A stretch of DNA of 64,000 bases from Sphingobium sp. Ant17. GTDB lineage: Bacteria; Pseudomonadota; Alphaproteobacteria; Sphingomonadales; Sphingomonadaceae. Where the stretch lies: contig NZ_JEMV01000015.1 of the NCBI RefSeq assembly GCF_000588875.1, forward strand, positions 1-64,000. The letters are read 5' to 3'. The position numbers and the translations under genes are program-made. Position 1 is the first letter of the stretch. Every line of letters starts with the position of its first letter. The notes below the pieces were generated by a model. It saw only the letters and a program-made list of their open reading frames with translations. It was not told the origin of the DNA and made no database searches. Of this stretch, positions 8,824 through 16,587 are shown piece by piece.

Positions 8824-9546
8824 TTACCCCTCATTGAGGGCGCAGGGGACGATGCTCGCCGGATCGGGGCGCGCGGCAATACGGCGGAAACGGGCGAAAT
8901 AACCACCCGCAGTTGGCTTGGGAATCAATTCTTCCATGCGGAACCCCATGGCCGCCAGTTCGCAGGCGAGCAGGCGGGGCGGTGTCCCATGCTGGTCGGT
9001 CGGCCGATTGGCATCAACGACGATCAGTTCGCCATCGTTTTTGAGCGCCGGAGACAGGTGCCACAGGAAGGCATAGGGCTCGGCGATCTCATGATACATA
9101 TGCACCATGAAGATGCGGTCGAAGCTGTTTTCGGGCAGGCGCGGATCTTCGGGCGCGCCGAGTTTGACGCTGACATTATCCCATTTTTCGCGGGTGATAC
9201 GGCGCGACAGCGCCTCGATCACTTCAGGCATGATGTCTTCGGCCAACACGCGGCCTTCCGCCCCCACGCGCGCCGCGAGGCGCACGGTATAATAGCCCTC
9301 CCCGGCGCCAATGTCGGCTACGGTCATGCCGGGGCGGATGCCCGCCCGGTCCATGATATCGTCCGCCTCATGCACGCGGTCGCGCGCTTCCTCGCTGGAC
9401 CAGCGGGTCGAAACGATCGGCGCAACCGGCCGATCGGCCTGGGGAAAGGGTTGGGCGGCGGCGGCCCGCTTGGTCCCGTCGCCCGGCGACAGCATGTCGC
9501 AGGCGGCCAGCAGGACGGAAATGCCCACCAGCGCCAGGCGCATCAT
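8824..9546 (-). CDS. Lipoprotein class I SAM-dependent methyltransferase
   Basis: The protein starts with a lipoprotein signal (MMRLALVGISVLLAAC, lipobox LLAAC), which is unusual because methyltransferases act with cytoplasmic SAM. The catalytic core shows GMTVADIGAGEGYYTVRLAARVG (motif I) at about residue 75, LAEDIMPEVIEAL, and IFMVHMYHEIAEPYAFL. The family is common in sphingomonads and planctomycetes as an exported methyltransferase of unknown substrate. Its start overlaps the stop of prfB by one base (TGATG), so it is translated as part of that operon. Confidence 0.75.
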   Translation of the reverse strand: MMRLALVGISVLLAACDMLSPGDGTKRAAAAQPFPQADRPVAPIVSTRWSSEEARDRVHEADDIMDRAGIRPGMTVADIGAGEGYYTVRLAARVGAEGRVLAEDIMPEVIEALSRRITREKWDNVSVKLGAPEDPRLPENSFDRIFMVHMYHEIAEPYAFLWHLSPALKNDGELIVVDANRPTDQHGTPPRLLACELAAMGFRMEELIPKPTAGGYFARFRRIAARPDPASIVPCALNEG

Positions 9547-10673
9547 CAGTCGACATCCTCCACATCGACCGTCTCGCCTGTCACCTTTTGCGACAAAGCG
9601 GCAGCCATGAAGGGATCGAGCGCGCCGTCCAGAACATCGTCGGGCGCGGTCGATGTGACCCCGGTGCGCAGATCCTTCACCAGCTGATAGGGTTGCAGGA
9701 CATAGGAACGGATCTGATGACCCCAGCCAATTTCCGTCTTGGCCGCATATTCACCCGCCGTGACGGCTTCGCGCTTGGCCAGTTCAGCCTCGTAAAGGCG
9801 CGCCTTGAGCATGTTCATCGCGGTGGCGCGGTTCTTGTGCTGCGACCGGTCATTTTGCGACGCGACGATGATGCCCGACGGGACGTGGGTGATGCGGACG
9901 GCCGAATCGGTGGTGTTGACGTGCTGACCACCTGCGCCCGATGCGCGATAGGTGTCGATCTTGAGGTCGCTTTCCTTGACCTCGATATCGATATCGTCGT
10001 CGATCACCGGATAGACCCACACCGACGAGAAACTGGTGTGGCGGCGCGCGGCGCTGTCATAAGGGCTGATGCGGACCAGGCGGTGGACGCCGCTTTCGGT
10101 CTTGGCATAGCCATAGGCATTTTCGCCCTTGATCAGGAAGGTCGCGGACTTGATGCCCGCCTGATCGCCGGCCTGATAATCGACCAGTTCGACCTTATAG
10201 CCGCGCCGTTCCGCCCAGCGGCGATACATGCGCGAGAGGATTTCGGCCCAGTCCTGGCTTTCGGTGCCGCCAGCGCCGGCGTGAATTTCGAGATAGGTGT
10301 CGCTGGCGTCGGCTTCGCCCGCCAACAAGGCCTTGATCTTGTCCACATCGGCGCGGTCGGCCAGCGCCTTTAGCGAGGCGATGGCTTCGCTCACCATATC
10401 CTCATCACCCTCGGCCTCGGCCATTTCGATGAGTTCGGCATTGTCGGACTTTTCAGAAGCGATCGCGCGGGTCGCGCCGATCGCGCTGTCCAGCCGGGTG
10501 CGTTCGCGCATGACTTCCTGCGCCAGCTTCGCATTGTCCCACAGCGTCGGATCTTCGACGCGGGCGTTCAACTCGTCAAGGCGGCGCAACGCGCGGTCCC
10601 AGTCGAGGAAGCGGCGCAACAGGTCCAGCGCGGCGTCGATACGATCGATATATTGCTGCGCTTCGGCGCGCAT
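9546..10673 (-). CDS. prfB: Peptide chain release factor 2
   Basis: RF2 recognises UGA and UAA stop codons and releases the finished peptide. The reading frame is continuous: the programmed frameshift near codon 26 used by many bacteria is absent, as expected in most alphaproteobacteria. The catalytic GGQ is in SGAGGQHVNTTDSAVRITH. The anticodon-like SPF of E. coli RF2 appears as SPY in VRISPYDSAARRHTSF, a common alphaproteobacterial variant. Length is 375 aa. It is followed, with a one-base overlap, by the lipoprotein methyltransferase. Confidence 0.95.
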   Translation of the reverse strand: MRAEAQQYIDRIDAALDLLRRFLDWDRALRRLDELNARVEDPTLWDNAKLAQEVMRERTRLDSAIGATRAIASEKSDNAELIEMAEAEGDEDMVSEAIASLKALADRADVDKIKALLAGEADASDTYLEIHAGAGGTESQDWAEILSRMYRRWAERRGYKVELVDYQAGDQAGIKSATFLIKGENAYGYAKTESGVHRLVRISPYDSAARRHTSFSSVWVYPVIDDDIDIEVKESDLKIDTYRASGAGGQHVNTTDSAVRITHVPSGIIVASQNDRSQHKNRATAMNMLKARLYEAELAKREAVTAGEYAAKTEIGWGHQIRSYVLQPYQLVKDLRTGVTSTAPDDVLDGALDPFMAAALSQKVTGETVDVEDVD

Positions 10674-10786
10674 AGTCTCATCTCCAAGTGACGGCGGCCC
10701 GGCCGACGCTGCACGCTCCTTAGCGCGTCGCGGCGGGCTTGTCGAAGCGCGCTTCCTTCCCGATGCCGGGCCGGTTCGTCAAGCAC

Positions 10787-11434
10787 TTAGCCCTGGGTCA
10801 CGCTCTCCAGCACGGCGGCGCGCAATTCGGGGATGCCCATGCCCTTTTCCGCCGACGTCGCGATGATGTCAGGATGGGCGGCGGGACGCTTGCGGATCGC
10901 GGCGGCCGTATCGACGAACACCTGTTCCAGTTCGCTCGCCTTGATCTTGTCCGCCTTGGTCAGGATGATGCGGTAGCTAACCGCAGCACCATCGAGCATG
11001 TCGAGCATGTCGGTATCGACCTCCTTGATGCCGTGACGGCTGTCGATCAGGACCAGGGTGCGCTTGAGCGCGGCGCGACCACGCAGATAGTCGTTCACCA
11101 GGAACTTCCATTTGCGCACCACGTCCTTGGGTGCCTTGGCATAGCCATAGCCCGGCATGTCGACAAGGCGGAAGCGCAGCGGTTCGCCGACGTCGAAGAA
11201 GTTGAGTTCCTGGGTGCGGCCCGGCGTATTCGATGTGCGCGCCAATGTGTTGCGGTTGGTCAGCGCGTTGAGCAACGAGGATTTGCCGACATTGGAGCGG
11301 CCCGCAAAAGCGACTTCGTTCACCGCCATGTCGGGTAGGAATTCCAGGGCAGGCGCGGATTTGAGGAAGGCGATCGGGCCGGAAAAGACCTTGCGCGCTT
11401 CTTCGATGATGTCGGCGTTATCCATATCAGTCAT
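10787..11434 (-). CDS. engB: Ribosome biogenesis GTP-binding protein EngB/YihA
   Basis: An essential GTPase (YihA/EngB, circularly ordinary Era-type) needed for 50S subunit assembly. G motifs are clear: [14 protein letters not shown] (P-loop, about residues 45-58), [11 protein letters not shown] (switch I), [12 protein letters not shown] (DxxG region) and LTKADK (NKxD type). Length 215 aa is typical. It is the gene after yidC in the leftward ribosome/membrane-insertion cluster, separated from it by a composite palindromic repeat that may affect transcript levels. Confidence 0.95.
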   Translation of the reverse strand: MTDMDNADIIEEARKVFSGPIAFLKSAPALEFLPDMAVNEVAFAGRSNVGKSSLLNALTNRNTLARTSNTPGRTQELNFFDVGEPLRFRLVDMPGYGYAKAPKDVVRKWKFLVNDYLRGRAALKRTLVLIDSRHGIKEVDTDMLDMLDGAAVSYRIILTKADKIKASELEQVFVDTAAAIRKRPAAHPDIIATSAEKGMGIPELRAAVLESVTQG

Positions 11435-11440
11435 CTTTCA

Positions 11441-11556
11441 TTCCTCCCCCGCAAGGGGAGGGGGACCGGCGAAGCCGGTGGAGGGATGTCCCGCTATCGA
11501 GAGGGCGACACCCCTCCGTCTGGCCTGCGGCCAGCCACCTCCCCTGCCAGGGGAGG
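11441..11556. repeat. Composite palindromic extragenic repeat
   Basis: A 116-base block made of successive hairpins: CTCCCC-CGCAA-GGGGAG (11444-11460 region), ACCGGC-GAA-GCCGGT (11465-11479), TGGCC-TGC-GGCCA (11521-11533) and CTCCCC-TGCCA-GGGGAG (11539-11555). The two outer hairpins are nearly mirror copies, giving the look of a pair of REP elements in opposite orientation. It fills the engB-yidC gap and shares its design with 4127-4181. Confidence 0.75.
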
Positions 11557-11569
11557 ATGGGCGTCATGG

Positions 11570-13272
11570 TCACTTCGCGACTGCCACGCTCAGCGCGGGG
11601 TGGCGTTTGTAGAGCCACCATTGTTGCGCCATCGACAGACAGTTGTTGGTGATCCAGTAGACCAGCAGGCCTGCCGCGAAGGGGGCCATGATGAACATCA
11701 TCATCCAGGGCATGATCGAGAAGATCTGCTGCTGCATCGGGTCCATCTGGGCCGGGTTGAGCTTGAACTGCAACCACATCGAAATGCCGAGCAGCACCGC
11801 CAGCACTCCGATCGCCAGGAAGGACGGCGGGGTGAAGGGCAGCAGGCCGAACAGGTTGAGGATGTGCAGCGGATCAGGCGCGGACAGATCCTTGATCCAC
11901 AGCACGAAGGGCTGGTGCCGCATTTCGATCGTCAGCATCAGCACCTTGTAGAGGGCGAAGAAGATCGGGATCTGAATGAAGATGGGCAGGCAGCCCGCGA
12001 GCGGGTTGACCTTCTCCGTCTTGTAGAGCGCCATCATCTCCTGCTGGAGCTTGGGCTTGTCGTCCTTATACTTCTCTTGCAGCAGCTTCATCTTGGGCTG
12101 CACCGCGCGCATCGCGGCCATGCTGGCGAACTGACGCTGGGCGACGGGGAACATCAGCGCCCGGACCACGAAGGTCAGGCAGATGATGGCGACGCCGAAA
12201 TTGCCGAGCGTTTCGAACAGCCAGTGGAGCAGCGCGAAGATCGGCTGTTCGAACCAATAGAACCAGCCCCAGTCGATCGCACGGTCGAACAGCTTCACGC
12301 CATCGCGCTCATAGGCCTGGAGCGTTTTGACTTCCTTGGCCCCGACGAACAGGCGCTGGGTCTGCGTGACGGCCTTGCCGGGCGCGAGCATGGTCGAGCC
12401 GAGCGCGACATCGGCCTGATATTGGGTGCCAGCCCCTTTACGGAACTGGCCCGCGAAATCGGCATCCTTGCCCGGCACGAGCGCGGAGAGCCAATATTTG
12501 TCGGTAAAGCCGATCCAGCCACCCTTCGACTGGAACTCGCGGGTCGAGGGGCCTTCGTCGAGATCGCTATAGTTGACGTCGTAATTGGCAGCGTTGTTGA
12601 ACACGCCCATCGGCCCGATATGGATGGTCCAGGTGTCGGGATCCTTGGGCACGCCGGTGCGGCTGATATAGCCATAGGCTTCACGCCAACCGTGCCGGCA
12701 CCGCTGTTCGACACTTTCTGCGCGGCGGTGATCATGTAATTTTCATCGACCGACAGACGGATTTCGAAAAGCTGGCCCGCACCATTGTTCCACGTCAGGG
12801 TGACGGGGCTGGTGGGCGTCAGCGCGCTACCCTGGGCGGTCCAGACCGTATCCTTGTTCGGGGTCTTGAGCCCCTCCCCCTGCCAGCCGAAGCCAGCGAA
12901 ATAGGCATCCTGCGTTCCGGCCGGGCTGTAGAGACGGACGTCGGCGGAATCCTTGGCGATCGTTTCCTTGTAGGTCGGCAACACGATGTCATCGATGCGC
13001 GCGCCCTTGAGGTTGATCGAGCCAACCAGCTTGGGCGTGCGGATGGGGACGCGCGGGCCTTCCTTCAGCACGACGGCGCGGTCGCGAATCGCGGCGGGGC
13101 TGTCGGCGGCCGGGTCCGCAGCGGGGTTGGCGACCGGGGTGGTCTTGCCCCCTTCGATCCGGGTGACCGGCGGATTGGCGGTCGGAAAGAAATAGCCCGA
13201 TACATAGGGCCAGCCAAACAGGATCGCTGCGGTCAGCAAAACCGCGAGAATGATATTCTTCTTGTCGTCCAC
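11570..13272 (-). CDS. yidC: Membrane protein insertase YidC (one frameshift)
   Basis: YidC inserts and folds inner-membrane proteins, with or without Sec. The N-terminal signal anchor (MDDKKNIILAVLLTAAILFGW) leads to the large periplasmic domain. The conserved C-terminal membrane region includes WGWFYWFEQPIFALLHWLFE, GNFGVAIICLTFVVRALMFP with its hydrophilic-groove Arg, and MMMFIMAPFAAGLLVYWITNN. The periplasmic domain is split by one missing base near 12677: VGVKPYGYISRTGVPKDPD is the expected join. The restored length is about 567 aa. Because yidC is essential, the break is almost surely an error in the sequence. Confidence 0.93.
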
Positions 13273-13305
13273 GCTATTCGGCTCCGCCGTCTCTTGTGTC
13301 TTGGG

Positions 13306-13518
13306 TCAAGGAACCGGGTCATAGCCCGACCCGCCCCATGGGTGGCATCGCATTAGCCGCTTGCCCGCCAGCCAGCTACCCTTGATCGCGCCATATTTGC
13401 GGATCGCGAGAATCGCATATTCCGAGCAGGAGGGCGCGAAGCGGCAGGAGGGCGGCAGGATGCGCGACGGGCCAAGTTGCCAGGCGCGCGCGATCAGGAT
13501 GAGCAGGCGGCCGATCAC
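13306..13518 (-). CDS. yidD: Membrane protein insertion efficiency factor YidD
   Basis: A 70-aa amphipathic membrane-associated protein that helps YidC-dependent insertion. The family signature [19 protein letters not shown] is present at about residues 25-43, followed by [25 protein letters not shown], the conserved end. The start ATG overlaps the rnpA stop (ATGA, 13515-13518), so the two are translationally coupled in the usual rpmH-rnpA-yidD-yidC order. Confidence 0.95.
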   Translation of the reverse strand: MIGRLLILIARAWQLGPSRILPPSCRFAPSCSEYAILAIRKYGAIKGSWLAGKRLMRCHPWGGSGYDPVP

Positions 13519-13931
13519 GGGACTTTGCCCCGGTCGCCGCCCTCGCCCCCGCCCTTGCCCCGGCCATGCCCCGCCCGCGCGCCATGGCGCGGCGGGCTGT
13601 CACCCGCTTCCGGGGCGCGCGCGATCTTGCCCAGCGCCTTTTGCAATTCGGTACGCAGCAGGGTGAAATCGCGCTCGATCCCGCCATCGCGGCCGATCAG
13701 CACATGGTCTGCTCCAGCAAAGCCATGGAGCGGCAATAATTCGCGCGCGAGAACGCGAAAGCGGCGCTTCATCCGGTTACGGATGACGGCGCCGCCCACT
13801 TTTTTCGTGACCGTGATGCCGAATCGCATCGCCGGATCGCCATCGGCACGGTCGCGCACCAGCAGGACGAAGCCCGGCATCGGTGCGCGCTTGCCGCGAT
13901 TGGCCGCCAGAAAATCGGCCCGCCTGCCCAT
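13515..13931 (-). CDS. rnpA: Ribonuclease P protein component
   Basis: The protein subunit of RNase P, which cuts the 5' leader from tRNA precursors. The basic core [30 protein letters not shown] contains the RNR signature (VIRNRMKRR). The C-terminus is an unusual Gly/Arg-rich extension. I start it at ATG 13931 ([15 protein letters not shown]). This ATG lies in the loop of a short hairpin, CCTGCC-ATTATG-GGCAGG, which might limit translation. The frame stays open further upstream but only by overlapping rpmH. It lies 32 bases after rpmH. Confidence 0.9.
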   Translation of the reverse strand: MGRRADFLAANRGKRAPMPGFVLLVRDRADGDPAMRFGITVTKKVGGAVIRNRMKRRFRVLARELLPLHGFAGADHVLIGRDGGIERDFTLLRTELQKALGKIARAPEAGDSPPRHGARAGHGRGKGGGEGGDRGKVP

Positions 13932-13963
13932 AATGGCAGGCGCGGTCGACGGCGGCCGCTCGA

Positions 13964-14098
13964 TCAGGCGCTCAGGCTCTTGCGACCGCGCGCACGACGG
14001 GCGCGGATGATGTTGCGGCCGCCGGGGGTCGCCATGCGGGCGCGATAACCGTGACGGCGCTTCCGAACCAGATTGCTCGGCTGAAAAGTGCGCTTCAT
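13964..14098 (-). CDS. rpmH: 50S ribosomal protein L34
   Basis: The 44-aa ribosomal protein L34, too short to be easily seen by length alone. It begins [20 protein letters not shown] and ends with the basic [13 protein letters not shown], both conserved family ends. It is the first gene of the rpmH-rnpA-yidD-yidC-engB cluster. A strong terminator for the gene before it (14137-14164) separates it from the DsbA-like gene, so the rpmH promoter must lie in about 14099-14140. Confidence 0.97.
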   Translation of the reverse strand: MKRTFQPSNLVRKRRHGYRARMATPGGRNIIRARRARGRKSLSA

Positions 14099-14136
14099 CG
14101 TTCATTCCTCAAAAAACAACTAGAGAATCGGGCGTG

Positions 14137-14164
14137 ACAAAAAAGGGCCGCCAAAGCAGCGGCC
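14137..14164 (-). terminator. Rho-independent terminator after the DsbA-like gene
   Basis: On the leftward strand GGCCGC-TGCTTTG-GCGGCC is followed by C and six T residues. This is a textbook intrinsic terminator for transcripts coming from the DsbA-like/M48 protease genes, and it insulates the rpmH cluster. Confidence 0.85.
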
Positions 14165-14231
14165 GCAAGTCAGGGTGCGTCCGATAGGCAAAGGAGGGGT
14201 GGAAGTCAATGGTGGAGCTTGGTGCCGGTTA

Positions 14232-14295
14232 CCGTTCGGTTCGAGCTTGTCGAGAACTCTGGCGCCAGAGTTCTCGACAAGCTCGAACCGAACGG
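14232..14295. repeat. Perfect 64-bp palindrome
   Basis: A 32-base arm and its exact reverse complement abut with no spacer, centred between 14263 and 14264. The outer part is CCGTTCGGTTCGAGCTTGTC and the centre is CTCTGGC-GCCAGAG. The unit is the same as the half-repeat seen at 7486-7542, and a related sequence (GACTTCGACAGGCTCAGCCC) is at about 1297-1316. It lies just after the stop of the DsbA-like gene. Confidence 0.95.
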
Positions 14296-14303
14296 AGACA
14301 CGA

Positions 14304-15071
14304 TTATTTCCCGCGCGCGGCTGCGACGCCGTTCTTGAGCGCGTCATAGCCGACCGCACCGTTCAGCACCTGGCCGCCGATCACGAAGGTCGGCGTGCCG
14401 CTCGCCTGCAGTTTCTGGGCAAGCGCGATGTTGGACTGGATTTCGGCGTCATATTTGCTCGATGCGATGGCGGCTTCGGCGTCGGCCTTGCTGATCTCCG
14501 CCTTGCCCGCTGCATTGATGATGCTGTCACGCGTCACCCGGCCCGCGCCATACAGCGCCTTATGATAAGCCATATATTGGCCGCGTTCGGCGGCGAGCAG
14601 CGAGACCTTGGCCGCGTCGCTGCTTTCTTCCGACAGGATGGGGAGTTCGCGATAGACGACCTTCACCTTGGGGTCGGCGGCGACCAGTTTGGCAAGGTCG
14701 GGCAGCGAGGCACGGCAATAGCCGCAGGCATAGTCGAAAAATTCGACCACGGTGACGTCGGCATTGGCCGCACCTTCCCACGCCCCGGCATAGGGTTTTT
14801 CAAGCGCGGCGCGGTTGTCGGTGATGGTGGTCGACATCCGGTTGGCCTGCAATTTTTCGATCGCCTGCGGAATGATTTCGGGATGGTCGAGAATATAGTC
14901 GTGGACGATCTTTTCGATCGCTGCCTTATCCGTAGCGGCAACGGTCGCGGGTGCCTGCACAGCGAGCGCGGTGCCGGCGGCCGCCGCGATAAAGGCAAAA
15001 GCGCCAAGGGTCATCTGGATCGTCCTGTTGGAAAGGGCCGCGCGAAAGCTGGGCCGGGGCTGGTCTGTCAT
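14304..15071 (-). CDS. DsbA-family thioredoxin-fold protein, membrane anchored
   Basis: A periplasmic thiol-disulfide oxidoreductase. Residues 18-38 form an N-terminal membrane anchor or signal (IQMTLGAFAFIAAAAGTALA). A helical segment follows (about 50-90), then the DsbA fold with the active site CGYC at residues 116-119 and the cis-proline loop SGTPTFVIGG near the C-terminus. This arrangement resembles the Com1/BdbD or ScsC-type proteins of alphaproteobacteria rather than E. coli DsbA. It is immediately downstream of the M48 protease gene (two bases apart), so the two are likely co-expressed and both serve envelope protein quality. Confidence 0.85.
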   Translation of the reverse strand: MTDQPRPSFRAALSNRTIQMTLGAFAFIAAAAGTALAVQAPATVAATDKAAIEKIVHDYILDHPEIIPQAIEKLQANRMSTTITDNRAALEKPYAGAWEGAANADVTVVEFFDYACGYCRASLPDLAKLVAADPKVKVVYRELPILSEESSDAAKVSLLAAERGQYMAYHKALYGAGRVTRDSIINAAGKAEISKADAEAAIASSKYDAEIQSNIALAQKLQASGTPTFVIGGQVLNGAVGYDALKNGVAAARGK

Positions 15072-15073
15072 CT

Positions 15074-16441
15074 TTATCTTTTCTTCCGCTGCTGCTCGAT
15101 CACCGCGCGCGAGGTCATGGCGATATCCTGCGCCCGCAGATAGTCAACCGTGCCCTGCTGCAACCCCTGCATCGCCGCGTCGGCGCTGCGCAGCGCCATG
15201 GGATGCTGGCCCATCATCGCATAGCGTTCCGCCGTCGCCAGCGCAGCGCGCGGCGTATCACCACGGCGGGCATAGACCACGCCCAGCTGATACCAGGCGA
15301 AGGGATTTTCCCGGTCGCGCGCCACCGCAATGCGGAGCACATCTTCGGCTTCGGCGAAATTGGCTTCATCTTCCGTCGCGATCAGCGCATGGGCGAGCAG
15401 GACGGAGATAAGCGGCTGGTTGGTGAGCTTCACCGCTTCGCGCAAGGGGCCTACCGCGTCCTTTGGACGACCGCTTTCAAGCAATATCTGGCCCTTGAGC
15501 TCCAGAAAATAGGGGTCGTTCGGCGCAGCGGCGAGCAGCGCATCGGCCTCGTACAAGGCGCGCTGTGGGTAGGCGCTTTTGTGCCAGGCATAGGCCCTGG
15601 CATAATGGGCCGGGATCGACTGGTCGCTTTCGGGATATTTGATCAATGTCTGCGTCGGTTCGGACACGAAGCCGACCAGCTTGGCCTTGATCCGTTCGAA
15701 CCGGGCTTCAAGCTGCGGGTCGATCGGCTTGTCCCAGGCGGGATCGACGGTATAGACTTCGCGCAGCACATTGATGCGCTCGCCCGACAGCGGATGGGTG
15801 CGGCCGTAGCTATTGTCCTGCGGAATCGCGAGGCGATATTCCTGATTTTGCAGCTTCTTGAAGAATTCCAGGCTGCCTTTGCCACTGACACCCGCAGCGC
15901 TCAGATAGCGGGCGCCCGCCAGATCGGCCGAGCTTTCCTGCCCGCGCGAAAAGGCCAGAAACTTGCTCATCGCCGCCTGCTGGCCAAGGCCCATGATGCC
16001 CAACCCTGCTTCCGCGCCGCCCGCCGCGATCGCGGCCGCGCCCAGCACGAGGCTAAGCAGCGTCACGCCAGTGGCTTCGCGCATGCCTTCGCCGAAGCGG
16101 ACGATATGCCCGCCCTCGATATGGCCCAGTTCGTGCGCGACCACGCCCTGCACCTGGTTCACATTGTCCGCCTGCGCGATCAGTCCGCTATGCACCCAGA
16201 CATATTGGCCGCCCGCGACGAAGGCGTTAATTTCGGGGTCGTTGATGACCATGATCTCGACATTGCGCGGCTGCATGCCTGCCGCCTTGACCAACGGAGC
16301 GGACATATCCGCCATGAAGGCTTCGGTTTCGGCATCGCGCAATATGCTTTGCGCCAACGCGGGACGCGCGACGCTGGCAAGGGCCAAGGCCGCGAGCGCG
16401 ACGAGTTTCAACCGGCCCCGCATCAGCAGTGACCGTGGCAT
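15074..16441 (-). CDS. M48 family periplasmic metalloprotease with TPR tail (BepA-like)
   Basis: A secreted zinc protease with a signal peptide (LVALAALALASVARPALA). The M48 zinc motif HELGH is in VQGVVAHELGHIEGGH at roughly residue 120, and the third ligand Glu is in SSADLAGARYLSAAG-type context (QESSADLAGA). The C-terminal half is helical repeats of TPR type (PNDPYFLELKGQILLESGR, NPFAWYQLGVVYARRGD). This is the layout of BepA/YfgC, which checks outer-membrane protein assembly. I start at the ATG giving MPRSLLMRGRLK, since the open frame upstream is not signal-peptide-like. Confidence 0.85.
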   Translation of the reverse strand: MPRSLLMRGRLKLVALAALALASVARPALAQSILRDAETEAFMADMSAPLVKAAGMQPRNVEIMVINDPEINAFVAGGQYVWVHSGLIAQADNVNQVQGVVAHELGHIEGGHIVRFGEGMREATGVTLLSLVLGAAAIAAGGAEAGLGIMGLGQQAAMSKFLAFSRGQESSADLAGARYLSAAGVSGKGSLEFFKKLQNQEYRLAIPQDNSYGRTHPLSGERINVLREVYTVDPAWDKPIDPQLEARFERIKAKLVGFVSEPTQTLIKYPESDQSIPAHYARAYAWHKSAYPQRALYEADALLAAAPNDPYFLELKGQILLESGRPKDAVGPLREAVKLTNQPLISVLLAHALIATEDEANFAEAEDVLRIAVARDRENPFAWYQLGVVYARRGDTPRAALATAERYAMMGQHPMALRSADAAMQGLQQGTVDYLRAQDIAMTSRAVIEQQRKKR

Positions 16442-16587
16442 GTGGGAGAGCAGACCATCACCGCCGCGCGGTGCCATGGTCGCCCTGAACGGCGCGTGAA
16501 GCGGGGCGAAATGAAAAGCGCCGCTGCGCTCCGGTCGGGACCGGCAGGGCAGCGGCGCTTGTTCATGGCTGTGGCGTCCCGTCCGGC

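Noticed and set aside
9546-10673. Programmed +1 frameshift in prfB
   Set aside because: The frame is continuous from a normal start, with no in-frame early stop and slippery site.
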